Below the pieces are notes generated by a model. The model was not told the DNA's origin. It ran no database searches and saw only the letters and a program-made list of their open reading frames with translations. A stretch of DNA of 7,508 bases from Methanobacteriota archaeon. Lineage in GTDB: Archaea; Thermoplasmatota; DTKX01; GCA-020343715. The DNA lies in assembly GCA_030594725.1 (NCBI GenBank), contig JAUVEQ010000137.1:1-7508 (forward strand). The letters are read 5' to 3'. This document shows, piece by piece, positions 1 through 4,688 of this stretch (position 1 is the stretch's first letter; every line of letters starts with the position of its first letter). Both the position numbers and the translations under genes were made by a program.

Positions 1-1
1 G

Positions 2-364
2 ACCCGAGGCTACGTGAAGGTCTACAAGACCAAGGAGGCCGCCCAGGCCATCGAACGTGAGCCCATCCTTAAGCGCAATACCCCCGGTACCTCGACCAAG
101 AAGGCGGAGAAGCCCGCCAAGGAACCCGCCAAGGAACCTGCCAAGGAACCCGCCGGGGAACCCGCCAAGGGACCTGCCAAGGAACCTGCTAAGGAACCTG
201 CCAAGGAACCTGCCAAGGGACCTGCCAAGGAACCTGCCAAGGAACCTGCCAAGGAACCCGCCAAGGAACCCGCCAAGGAACCTGCCAAGGAACCCGCCAA
301 GGGACCTGCCAAGGAACCCGCCAAGGAACCTGCCAAGGAAGAGGCCGACAAGGGAGACAAGTGA
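2..364 (+). CDS. rps24e: 30S ribosomal protein S24e, C-terminal part, with a long PAKE-repeat tail (5' end outside window)
   Basis: S24e is a small-subunit ribosomal protein shared by archaea and eukaryotes. The frame is open to the window edge, so the start lies upstream. The first visible residues (GYVKVYKTKEAAQAIE, then ILKRN) match the usual C-terminal end of archaeal S24e, where the family normally stops, at about 100 residues in total. Here the protein runs on for another 94 residues after KRN: a Thr/Lys linker, 19 tetrapeptides of PAKE type, and EEADKGDK. The tail is rich in Lys and Glu in near balance, so it should be a disordered polyampholyte. The TGA stop is followed at once by the Shine-Dalgarno site of rps27ae, giving a typical S24e-S27ae operon. 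The family call rests on about 22 residues plus the neighbour. The tail's function is unknown; RNA or ribosome contact is only a guess. Confidence 0.86.
   Translation, partial: TRGYVKVYKTKEAAQAIEREPILKRNTPGTSTKKAEKPAKEPAKEPAKEPAGEPAKGPAKEPAKEPAKEPAKGPAKEPAKEPAKEPAKEPAKEPAKEPAKGPAKEPAKEPAKEEADKGDK
113..340 (+). repeat. 12-bp tandem repeat, 19 units, coding PAKE tetrapeptides in S24e
   Basis: There are nineteen consecutive in-frame 12-bp units of consensus CCYGCCAAGGAA, with no spacer or frame slip. Fifteen units read PAKE, three read PAKG (units 5, 9 and 16; GAA to GGA) and one reads PAGE (unit 4). Pro codons alternate irregularly between CCC and CCT, and one Ala codon is GCT. Near-identity at DNA level indicates recent expansion by slippage or unequal recombination, while unbroken reading frame and conserved peptide suggest selection on the protein. 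The reverse strand is also open throughout, a by-product of the repeat. Confidence 0.97.
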
Positions 365-377
365 GGAGGGTACATAG

Positions 378-563
378 ATGGCCAAACAGACGGACGGACC
401 CAAGAACCTCGCCCAGACCCAGAGGTTGTACGACATCGAAGGCAAGCACATCAAGCGCCTCCGAAAGGAGTGCCCCAAGTGCGGCCAGGGTGTATTCATG
501 GCCGAGCACGCCGACAGGCAAGCCTGCGGCAAGTGCGGATACACCGAGTTCAAGGGCTCTTGA
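378..563 (+). CDS. rps27ae: 30S ribosomal protein S27ae (zinc ribbon)
   Basis: This 61-residue protein is the archaeal form of S27a, without the ubiquitin fusion seen in eukaryotes, and sits in the small ribosomal subunit. A basic N-terminal half is followed by a four-cysteine zinc ribbon: CPKCG (Cys32, Cys35) and CGKCGY (Cys50, Cys53). Length and cysteine spacing are normal for the family. The ATG is set by a strong Shine-Dalgarno sequence, GGAGGG at 365-370, seven bases upstream. The start lies 13 nt after the rps24e stop, so the two are surely cotranscribed. No promoter-like AT-rich element separates it from the tRNA gene 23 nt downstream, so that tRNA may ride on the same transcript. Confidence 0.95.
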   Translation: MAKQTDGPKNLAQTQRLYDIEGKHIKRLRKECPKCGQGVFMAEHADRQACGKCGYTEFKGS

Positions 564-625
564 AGACCCCAGTTCGATCTCACAGCGGGCCTGTAGTGTA
601 GCTTGGATATCACAGAGGCCTCCGG

Positions 626-658
626 TGGGGCTCTCGTCCCCTCGGAAGTCCCGGTGAA
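626..658 (+). other. tRNA-Arg intron 1, canonical position 37/38 (33 nt)
   Basis: A relaxed bulge-helix-bulge can be drawn. The outer helix is the anticodon stem. The central four-position helix joins 620-623 to 653-656 (three G-C pairs and one U-U mismatch). The inner intron helix 627-632/647-652 has six pairs including one G-U. The three-base bulges are 624-626 and 657-659. Cutting between bulge bases 2 and 3 gives G625/T626 and A658/A659, exactly the 37/38 site, and leaves a normal seven-base anticodon loop. Confidence 0.85.
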
Positions 659-679
659 AGCCCCTAACCCGGGTTCGAA

Positions 680-702
680 ACGGGCGGGACCGCCCGCGGA
701 AC
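680..702 (+). other. tRNA-Arg intron 2, T-loop position 59/60 (23 nt)
   Basis: This is a textbook hBHBh' motif. The outer helix is the five-pair T-stem. The central helix is 674-677 with 697-700 (U-A, U-G, C-G, G-C). The inner helix is 681-686 with 691-696, six G-C pairs closed by the tetraloop GGAC. The bulges are A678-A680 and A701-T703. Cleavage between bulge bases 2 and 3 removes 680-702 and restores TTCGAAT. Introns in the T-loop are non-canonical and best known from Thermoproteota. Confidence 0.9.
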
Positions 703-773
703 TCCCGGCAGGCCCGCCAATCCCGATGACCCAATCTACATTCTCAGGGATAATATGCTCCGAGAGGTGCCTC

Positions 774-809
774 ATTCTCGCCTGGCCTACCTTTCTGGCA
801 AGGGAGAAT
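774..809 (+). other. imperfect stem-loop between tRNA-Arg and RNase Z
   Basis: ATTCTC (774-779) pairs with GAGAAT (804-809). After a bulged G780 the stem continues with 781-783 to 801-803, skips a G784/A800 mismatch, and closes with 785-787 to 797-799 around a nine-base loop rich in C and T. That makes 12 pairs in all. It sits upstream of the likely RNase Z promoter. A TATA-like ATAATATG at 750-757, about 25 nt before the stem, would place the stem at the 5' end of a transcript. It could be a small RNA, a leader structure, the 3' end of the tRNA transcript, or chance. Confidence 0.4.
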
Positions 810-815
810 AGGGCC

Positions 816-830
816 GATAACCTTAAGAAA
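816..830 (+). promoter_or_regulatory. probable archaeal promoter (BRE/TATA) of RNase Z
   Basis: GATAACCTTAAGAAA has the AACCTTA core also seen before the next two plus-strand genes. The A/T part is centred about 28 nt upstream of the ATG at 854, the spacing expected for a leaderless mRNA. Confidence 0.55.
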
Positions 831-853
831 AGGATGTGCACTTCCATCGATTG

Positions 854-2254
854 ATGGAGATAGTTTTCCTTGGAACTGGAGGCTCATTCCCATCACCCCA
901 GAGAGGGGTTTCCTCCGTGGCCATCAAGACCCACGGTGAGATACTTCTCTTCGATTGCGGTGAGGGAACCCAGAGGCAGCTCATGCGTTCCTCCCTTTCC
1001 TTCATGGGGATAACCAAGGTCTTCATCACCCACTTCCACGGAGACCACTACCTGGGCCTTGCGGGCCTGCTCCAGACCATGGCCCTTAATGGCAGGACCA
1101 AGGACCTGGAGATCTTCGGGCCCATGGGCACCGAACAGCTGGTCACCATCATCGAGCGCATCTCGTACTACAGCCGGACCTACGATCTGGTCCTCCACGA
1201 GATGAAGGAGAACCAGAGGGAGCGCTTCGATGGCTTCAGCGTCACCGCCATCCGGCTGGACCACTCCATCCCGGCCATCGGTTACCTGTTCGAGGAGGAT
1301 GACAGGCCTGGCAAGTTCGATGTGAACGCAGCCAAGGTCCTCGGGATCCCACCTGGACCGCTGTACAACAAGCTCCAGGGCGGAGATGAGATAGTATGGA
1401 ACGACAAGGTCATCGAGCCTGCCATGGTGATGGGCCCCTCGCGGCCCGGCCGCAAGATCTGCATCGCCATGGACACCAAACCCATCCTTGGACTCCCCGA
1501 GAGGATCCGCGGTTTCGACGTGCTGATCCACGAGGCCACCGCGGACCGGTCCCTGGAGAGCAAGGCGAACAAGTTCGGTCATTCCACTGCCGCCCAGGCG
1601 GCCACCATAGCCAAGGAGGCGGATGTGAAGCGCCTGTTCCTTATCCATATCTCTCCCAGATACCGCGACCCCAAACCACTCATCGACGAGGCCAGGTCGA
1701 TATTCGAAGAGAGCTATCTGCCCTCCGATCTGGAGGAGTTCGAGGTACCCCTCCCAGAGAGCTGGGAGCATGACGAGAAGATGTGGGTCGTGGATGGGAA
1801 GGTCGACGAAGAGGGGGCCGAAGAAGGTGTGGCCGCAGAGGGCGAGCTACCCCCAGAGGTCCCTGAAGGGACCGAGACCGCCGAGTCACTGGCGGTGGCC
1901 GAGAACGCGGAGGCCGTGGAAGTATACGACGAGCCCGCTCCGGGCGAGGCCGTCGTTGCGGCCGTCGACGACGTCCTCGAGGGTGAGGTCCCGGTCGAGG
2001 GTGAGGCCCCGGTCGAGGGTGAGGTCCCGATCGAGGGTGAGATTCCCGTCGAGGAACCCGCGCCGGCCATGGCCGATGGTGGCATCACACTGGTCGCAGT
2101 CGAGGCCGCGATGGAGAGCAAAGCCGCAGAATCCGAAGATCTCCAGGATTCCGATGGACAGGTGCCAGGCTCCAGGCCCAAGGTCACCGAAGAGGACGAC
2201 GAGTACGACCTGGAACAGGCGATGAGGGACGTGGGGATCGACCCCGAGAACTGA
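854..2254 (+). CDS. rnz: ribonuclease Z (tRNA 3'-endonuclease) with a long acidic C-terminal tail
   Basis: RNase Z is a zinc-dependent metallo-beta-lactamase-fold enzyme that removes 3' trailers from precursor tRNAs. The core, residues 1-310, begins MEIVFLGTGGSFP and contains THFHGDH (residues 59-65), His137, Asp207 (MDT), His243 and His265, which are the expected metal ligands. GIPPGPLYNKLQGG (164-177) matches the substrate-binding flexible-arm region. The start at 854 is preferred over an in-frame GTG at 836 because the family starts here and a promoter lies 28 nt away. The protein is 466 residues, against about 300-320 for the family. Residues from about 317 to 466 form an added acidic Pro/Ala/Glu/Val tail with four tandem (V/I/L)EGExP units (375-398) and a final less repetitive EEDDEYDLEQAMRDVGIDPEN, which may be a short helix. 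The tail is in frame with no sign of frameshift. Catalytic identity is firm; the tail's role is unknown. Confidence 0.95.
   Translation: MEIVFLGTGGSFPSPQRGVSSVAIKTHGEILLFDCGEGTQRQLMRSSLSFMGITKVFITHFHGDHYLGLAGLLQTMALNGRTKDLEIFGPMGTEQLVTIIERISYYSRTYDLVLHEMKENQRERFDGFSVTAIRLDHSIPAIGYLFEEDDRPGKFDVNAAKVLGIPPGPLYNKLQGGDEIVWNDKVIEPAMVMGPSRPGRKICIAMDTKPILGLPERIRGFDVLIHEATADRSLESKANKFGHSTAAQAATIAKEADVKRLFLIHISPRYRDPKPLIDEARSIFEESYLPSDLEEFEVPLPESWEHDEKMWVVDGKVDEEGAEEGVAAEGELPPEVPEGTETAESLAVAENAEAVEVYDEPAPGEAVVAAVDDVLEGEVPVEGEAPVEGEVPIEGEIPVEEPAPAMADGGITLVAVEAAMESKAAESEDLQDSDGQVPGSRPKVTEEDDEYDLEQAMRDVGIDPEN
1976..2047 (+). repeat. 18-bp tandem repeat, four units, in the RNase Z acidic tail
   Basis: Four consecutive 18-bp units with consensus GTCGAGGGTGAGGTCCCG encode LEGEVP, VEGEAP, VEGEVP and IEGEIP, and a fifth begins as VE. 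The units differ at few bases, so the array probably expanded recently inside an already acidic tail. Confidence 0.9.
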
Positions 2255-2332
2255 CCCCTCACCACCCTTTCTATGACATCGACCATGGACGGACGACAGT
2301 CCCCTCCCCATAGGCCCGAGGGCGTACTGGTC

Positions 2333-2344
2333 CATAACCCTTAT
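2333..2344 (+). promoter_or_regulatory. probable promoter of the membrane protein gene
   Basis: CATAACCCTTAT is centred about 29 nt before the ATG at 2371 and resembles the elements at 816 and 3076. The spacing favours a leaderless mRNA starting at 2371 rather than at the second ATG (2380). Confidence 0.55.
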
Positions 2345-2370
2345 CTGTCCCCGAGGCCGTTCTTTCGCCG

Positions 2371-3054
2371 ATGGGAGCAATGGGCGACTTCGCAAGCCGC
2401 GTCAGGGGATACTTCAGCTCCGCGGGCCGGGGCCTTGGCAGGGCCGTGGGTCGTTCCACACGGGACGTTGTCACGACCATCGAGGACAGACCGGACATCG
2501 GCCCGGTCGAGGTCGATCTTCCGTACCCCCTGCCCACCCGGGAGGATCCCCTTGCCTACCTGCTCTTCTTCGTGGCCGGCATCACTCTGGTGGTGACCGT
2601 CATCATCGTGGTAGGTTTCTACTTCGCCCTGGGGGAGGTGCCATCCGAAATGGCCCTGGTCGTGGGGGTGACCGCCCTGGTACTCGGTGTTGTGGGCAAC
2701 CTCAGGGTCATCGCTGGTTACCTGGAGGACCACAGCACCCAGCTGCTCCGGCCACTCGTGGGTGCTGGCATCCCGCTCCTCAGCGCCCTCCACTACTGGT
2801 TCAATCCCGTCGTGGCGATACTCGCCCTCATCTACGTCCTCATACACCCCTCCAACAACTGGCTGATGTACACAACGGCCATCATCCTGCTGACCTGGAT
2901 GGTCTCAGGCCTGCTGTTGAAGCTACCTCGCCGATCCCCTTGGAACGGTCCCATGTTGAAGCGGACCGCGGGCAACGTCCACAAGCGACCCTTCGTGTAC
3001 CTCGTGGTCCTTGCGATGGTCTTCGTGAGCGTCCTTGCCGATTACGTCAAGTAG
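2371..3054 (+). CDS. polytopic membrane protein of unknown function
   Basis: I do not recognise this 227-residue protein. A basic, soluble N-terminal segment of about 60 residues (Arg/Gly/Ser-rich, then an acidic Pro-rich stretch ending PYPLPTREDP) precedes about six hydrophobic segments near residues 61-88, 94-116, 127-143, 145-160, 164-185 and 207-224. The protein ends three residues after the last helix. The basic loop KLPRRSPWNGPMLKR (184-198) should be cytoplasmic, and by the positive-inside rule so should the N-terminus. No transporter, protease or enzyme motif is visible. The gene stands alone with its own promoter between RNase Z and mtxX, so context says little. ATG 2371 is chosen from promoter spacing; 2380 would shorten it by three residues. 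Confidence 0.8.
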   Translation: MGAMGDFASRVRGYFSSAGRGLGRAVGRSTRDVVTTIEDRPDIGPVEVDLPYPLPTREDPLAYLLFFVAGITLVVTVIIVVGFYFALGEVPSEMALVVGVTALVLGVVGNLRVIAGYLEDHSTQLLRPLVGAGIPLLSALHYWFNPVVAILALIYVLIHPSNNWLMYTTAIILLTWMVSGLLLKLPRRSPWNGPMLKRTAGNVHKRPFVYLVVLAMVFVSVLADYVK

Positions 3055-3075
3055 GCCGGCCGTGAGCACCATCGC

Positions 3076-3088
3076 ACAAACCTTATCG
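3076..3088 (+). promoter_or_regulatory. probable promoter of mtxX
   Basis: ACAAACCTTATCG repeats the AACCTTA core of the other plus-strand promoters. A start about 28 nt downstream of its centre would fall near 3112, giving a leader of 6-12 nt. It is the only AT-rich element in the short gap after the membrane protein gene. Confidence 0.5.
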
Positions 3089-3112
3089 TCCAGGGGCACC
3101 TTGGACGGATAA

Positions 3113-3117
3113 GAGGG
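3113..3117 (+). promoter_or_regulatory. Shine-Dalgarno site favouring ATG 3124
   Basis: GAGGG directly abuts the first ATG (3118) but lies six bases before the second in-frame ATG (3124), close to the seven-base spacing seen for rps27ae. This favours 3124 as the start. Confidence 0.45.
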
Positions 3118-3123
3118 ATGACC

Positions 3124-3906
3124 ATGCTCAGGCGCGTCGAGGAATTGTCCAGGGGGTCCCGAGTTCGCGTTGGCATCGGCTGCGCCAGCCGGGAAGACGC
3201 GGCTGCCTCGACCGCGGCACGAGCGGAGGCGGAAGGCCTTGGGCCGATCGAGATGTACGATGCACCCACGGACCTTCTGGATGCCCTCACCGACGGGACC
3301 ATCGATGCCGCCGTGCGGGGGACCCTCTCCTCCCACGACGTGCTCCCGCTCCTTCTGGAAATGACCGGCGTCACCTCGGCCGACCGGGCCGTAATCATGG
3401 ACCTCGGAGGCGACCGCTCCTTCGTCCTGGCCCCTGTGGGGATCGACGAGGGTCGCGATCTGAGGGAACGCTGGAACATAATGAAGGGCGCGGCCAGCCT
3501 GGTCTCCTCCTTGGGCCTTGAACCCAGGGCTGCCGTCATGGCGATGGGAAGGGAGGAGGATGTGGACAGGGGCGAGGCGATCTCACTATCGGTCAGGGAA
3601 TGCGACGCCCTCAGGGATGCGGCCAAGGCCGAGGGGATCTCCGCTGAGTGCGTGGGGATACAGGTGGAACGCGCAGTTGAGGTCGGGAACGTCGTAATTG
3701 CTCCCGATGGGGTGACGGGCAACCTCATCTTCCGTTCCCTTCACCTCATCGCGGGCCTCAAGAGCTGGGGCGCTGTGGCTCTCGGTGTGATGCCCCTGGT
3801 GTTCGTTGACACCTCCCGCGAGAAGGACGATTACATGGGCCCGATCCACCTGGCCAGGGCGATGGCCTCGCGAGCTCCTAGTCGGGAGGAGGCCTCCTCT
3901 CCTTGA
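3124..3906 (+). CDS. mtxX: MtxX-like protein (methanogenesis marker protein 4 family)
   Basis: The protein resembles MtxX (methanogenesis marker 4), a family related to phosphate acetyl/butyryltransferases and first noted beside methyltransferase-subunit homologues in methanogens. Its biochemical activity is not established. Supporting features in this 260-residue protein are an N-terminal Rossmann-like strand RVRVGIGCA (13-21), TIDAAVRGT (59-67), the C-terminal signature PDGVTGNLIFR (194-204), and VFVDTSR (226-232). The usual family length is similar. It has no signal peptide or membrane segment and should be cytosolic. An in-frame ATG at 3118 would add two residues. It has its own promoter and converges on the TOPRIM gene, overlapping its end by 29 nt. 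If the family call holds, it hints at a methanogen or a lineage that kept methanogen marker genes; the assignment is from memory of family motifs. Confidence 0.75.
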   Translation: MLRRVEELSRGSRVRVGIGCASREDAAASTAARAEAEGLGPIEMYDAPTDLLDALTDGTIDAAVRGTLSSHDVLPLLLEMTGVTSADRAVIMDLGGDRSFVLAPVGIDEGRDLRERWNIMKGAASLVSSLGLEPRAAVMAMGREEDVDRGEAISLSVRECDALRDAAKAEGISAECVGIQVERAVEVGNVVIAPDGVTGNLIFRSLHLIAGLKSWGAVALGVMPLVFVDTSREKDDYMGPIHLARAMASRAPSREEASSP

Positions 3907-4309
3907 TCCCGACGGCGTTGCGGAGCCGCTCCACGTGACCGTTTATTGATTCCACATCGTGGATCTGGTATGGCAGCGATCCTCCGAGGCGGCGGCGGAA
4001 GATCACGTTCACTTCGGCACCCGTCGACCTCAGGAGCTCCTCCAGTCGAACCGCCAGTTGCTTTCCCGTCCTGTCCCAATCCGTGAGGATTATGAAGGAA
4101 GCGTACTCCCTGGCGACGGTCTCACAGAAGTTGAGCAGCGATGAACCCACGTTTATCTTGATGATCGGTCCTGGTACACCAAGCCCCTCCAGGGAGGCCA
4201 CGTCCCGAAAGCCCTCAACTATGATGGCCACGTCGGCTTCCCTCTCCCGCAGTTCGTCCAACAGGCGCTCGATGTTGTCCAGGCGGTCCTGGTCCCGGGA
4301 CCTGGTCAT
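3878..4309 (-). CDS. TOPRIM-domain protein, UPF0292-like
   Basis: This 143-residue protein is a small stand-alone TOPRIM domain, the metal-binding fold of topoisomerases, primases and RNase M5. The conserved acidic residues are present: Glu32 in IIVEGFRD and the DxD pair Asp77/Asp79 in ILTDWDRTGK. A short charged helix of about 25 residues precedes the domain. Its size and layout fit the archaeal UPF0292 family, for which no reaction is established; nucleic-acid cleavage or rRNA processing is an inference from the fold. Its ATG overlaps the TGA of the upstream YggU-like gene (ATGA at 4309-4306), which implies translational coupling. The 3' end overlaps the end of mtxX on the other strand. The C-terminal end KERRPPPD is low complexity. 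Confidence 0.85.
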   Translation of the reverse strand: MTRSRDQDRLDNIERLLDELREREADVAIIVEGFRDVASLEGLGVPGPIIKINVGSSLLNFCETVAREYASFIILTDWDRTGKQLAVRLEELLRSTGAEVNVIFRRRLGGSLPYQIHDVESINGHVERLRNAVGIKERRPPPD

Positions 4310-4650
4310 GTGGGAACGTCTCCCTCCCCATCAAGGGTCCCAGAGAGGGCCTCTATGACAGCCTCCAAGCCGATCCCGTCCACCCGCAGCGTCTTCCGAC
4401 GGGTCGTGGCACCCCTCTGGATACGGACATTGGCAACCGGAACGTCGAGTAGGTCCGAGACGGCCCTGAGGATCTCTCTGTTCGCCTTGCCATCATGGGC
4501 GGGGGAGCCCACGCTCACCTTGATCCTCTGACGCCAGGGGTCGTAGGGTCCGATGCGTTGGCTTGAGGCTCCCGGCTCGACGTAGATGTCGATGCACACG
4601 GAGTCCTCGGCATACACCCGAACGGCCGTCCTCCAATCGGTCTTCTCCAC
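4306..4650 (-). CDS. YggU/DUF167 (UPF0235) family protein
   Basis: A small alpha/beta protein of about 114 residues from a family found in all domains of life, with no established function. Recognisable segments are YVEPGASSQRI (23-33), IKVSVGSPAHDGKAN (43-57), where P-x-x-G-x-AN is the family hallmark, and IQRGATTRRKTLRV (77-90). The start is uncertain. GTG 4650 gives an N-terminus of the length seen in family members and is chosen. GTG 4617, 12 nt after a GGAGG, would give 103 residues. The frame stays open far upstream, but that part overlaps the neighbouring gene and looks non-coding. The stop overlaps the TOPRIM start by 4 nt, so the two form a tight operon. Confidence 0.85.
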   Translation of the reverse strand: MEKTDWRTAVRVYAEDSVCIDIYVEPGASSQRIGPYDPWRQRIKVSVGSPAHDGKANREILRAVSDLLDVPVANVRIQRGATTRRKTLRVDGIGLEAVIEALSGTLDGEGDVPT

Positions 4651-4659
4651 AAAAGTACG

Positions 4660-4685
4660 ATATAACCGTGGCGAGAAAAGGATTT
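4660..4685 (-). promoter_or_regulatory. possible promoter for the YggU-TOPRIM operon
   Basis: In the 38-nt gap after the upstream gene, the minus strand reads AAATCCTTTTC (4685-4675), about 29 nt before GTG 4650, and TTATAT (4665-4660), which would instead suit the GTG at 4617 with a short leader. Either could be the TATA element; read-through from the gene upstream is also possible. Confidence 0.3.
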
Positions 4686-4688
4686 GGG

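Larger units (their letters stand above)
587..719 (+). tRNA. tRNA-Arg (anticodon CCG), two introns, CCA encoded
   Basis: The acceptor stem GGGCCTG (587-593) pairs perfectly with CAGGCCC (709-715), followed by discriminator G716 and encoded CCA (717-719). The D-arm is 596-613 with GG at 605-606. The anticodon stem pairs 615-619 with 660-664 and has one A-C mismatch (616/663). The anticodon CCG is 622-624, reading CGG. The T-stem pairs 669-673 with 704-708. Removing introns 626-658 and 680-702 leaves 74 nt plus CCA, with anticodon loop CTCCGGA and a standard T-loop TTCGAAT. A at position 20 (607) and C35 (623), known arginine identity bases, agree with the call. The gene starts 23 nt after rps27ae with no visible promoter, so the RNA may be cut from the ribosomal-protein transcript. 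Without the introns the gene does not fold, which may hide it from simple scans. Confidence 0.9.

Noticed and set aside
585..718. Acceptor stem read as GCGGGCC (585-591) pairing with GGCCCGC (711-717)
   Set aside because: It pairs, but puts the D-arm and TA at positions 8-9 out of register and consumes the CCA; the 587-593/709-715 pairing gives a regular tRNA.
22..734. Reverse-strand open frames across the S24e repeat and the tRNA (22-375 and 189-734)
   Set aside because: They read the 12-bp repeat backwards (monotonous Ala/Gly/Ser/Leu or Trp/Arg/Val/Pro) and one runs through a well-supported tRNA; lack of stops is a result of the repeat unit.
720..760. C/D-box sRNA after the tRNA (GATGA at 725-729)
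   Set aside because: No matching D box (CTGA) at a suitable distance and no second box pair.
836..853. GTG 836 as the start of RNase Z
   Set aside because: The family begins at the MEIVFLGTGG segment (ATG 854), and the TATA-like element is too close to 836.
893..1771. 292-residue reverse frame opposite RNase Z
   Set aside because: Shadow of a clear RNase Z coding frame; composition is biased, no motif is visible and it has no promoter or Shine-Dalgarno site of its own.
113..2047. CRISPR or mobile element as source of the tandem repeats
   Set aside because: Units are contiguous without spacers, in frame with ribosomal protein and RNase Z genes; there are no cas, transposase or integrase genes and no target-site duplications.
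2255..2370. Hairpin terminator or small RNA gene after RNase Z
   Set aside because: Only a weak ATGGAC/GTCCAT pairing about 40 nt apart and a short CCCTTTCT; nothing beyond the promoter at 2333 can be supported.
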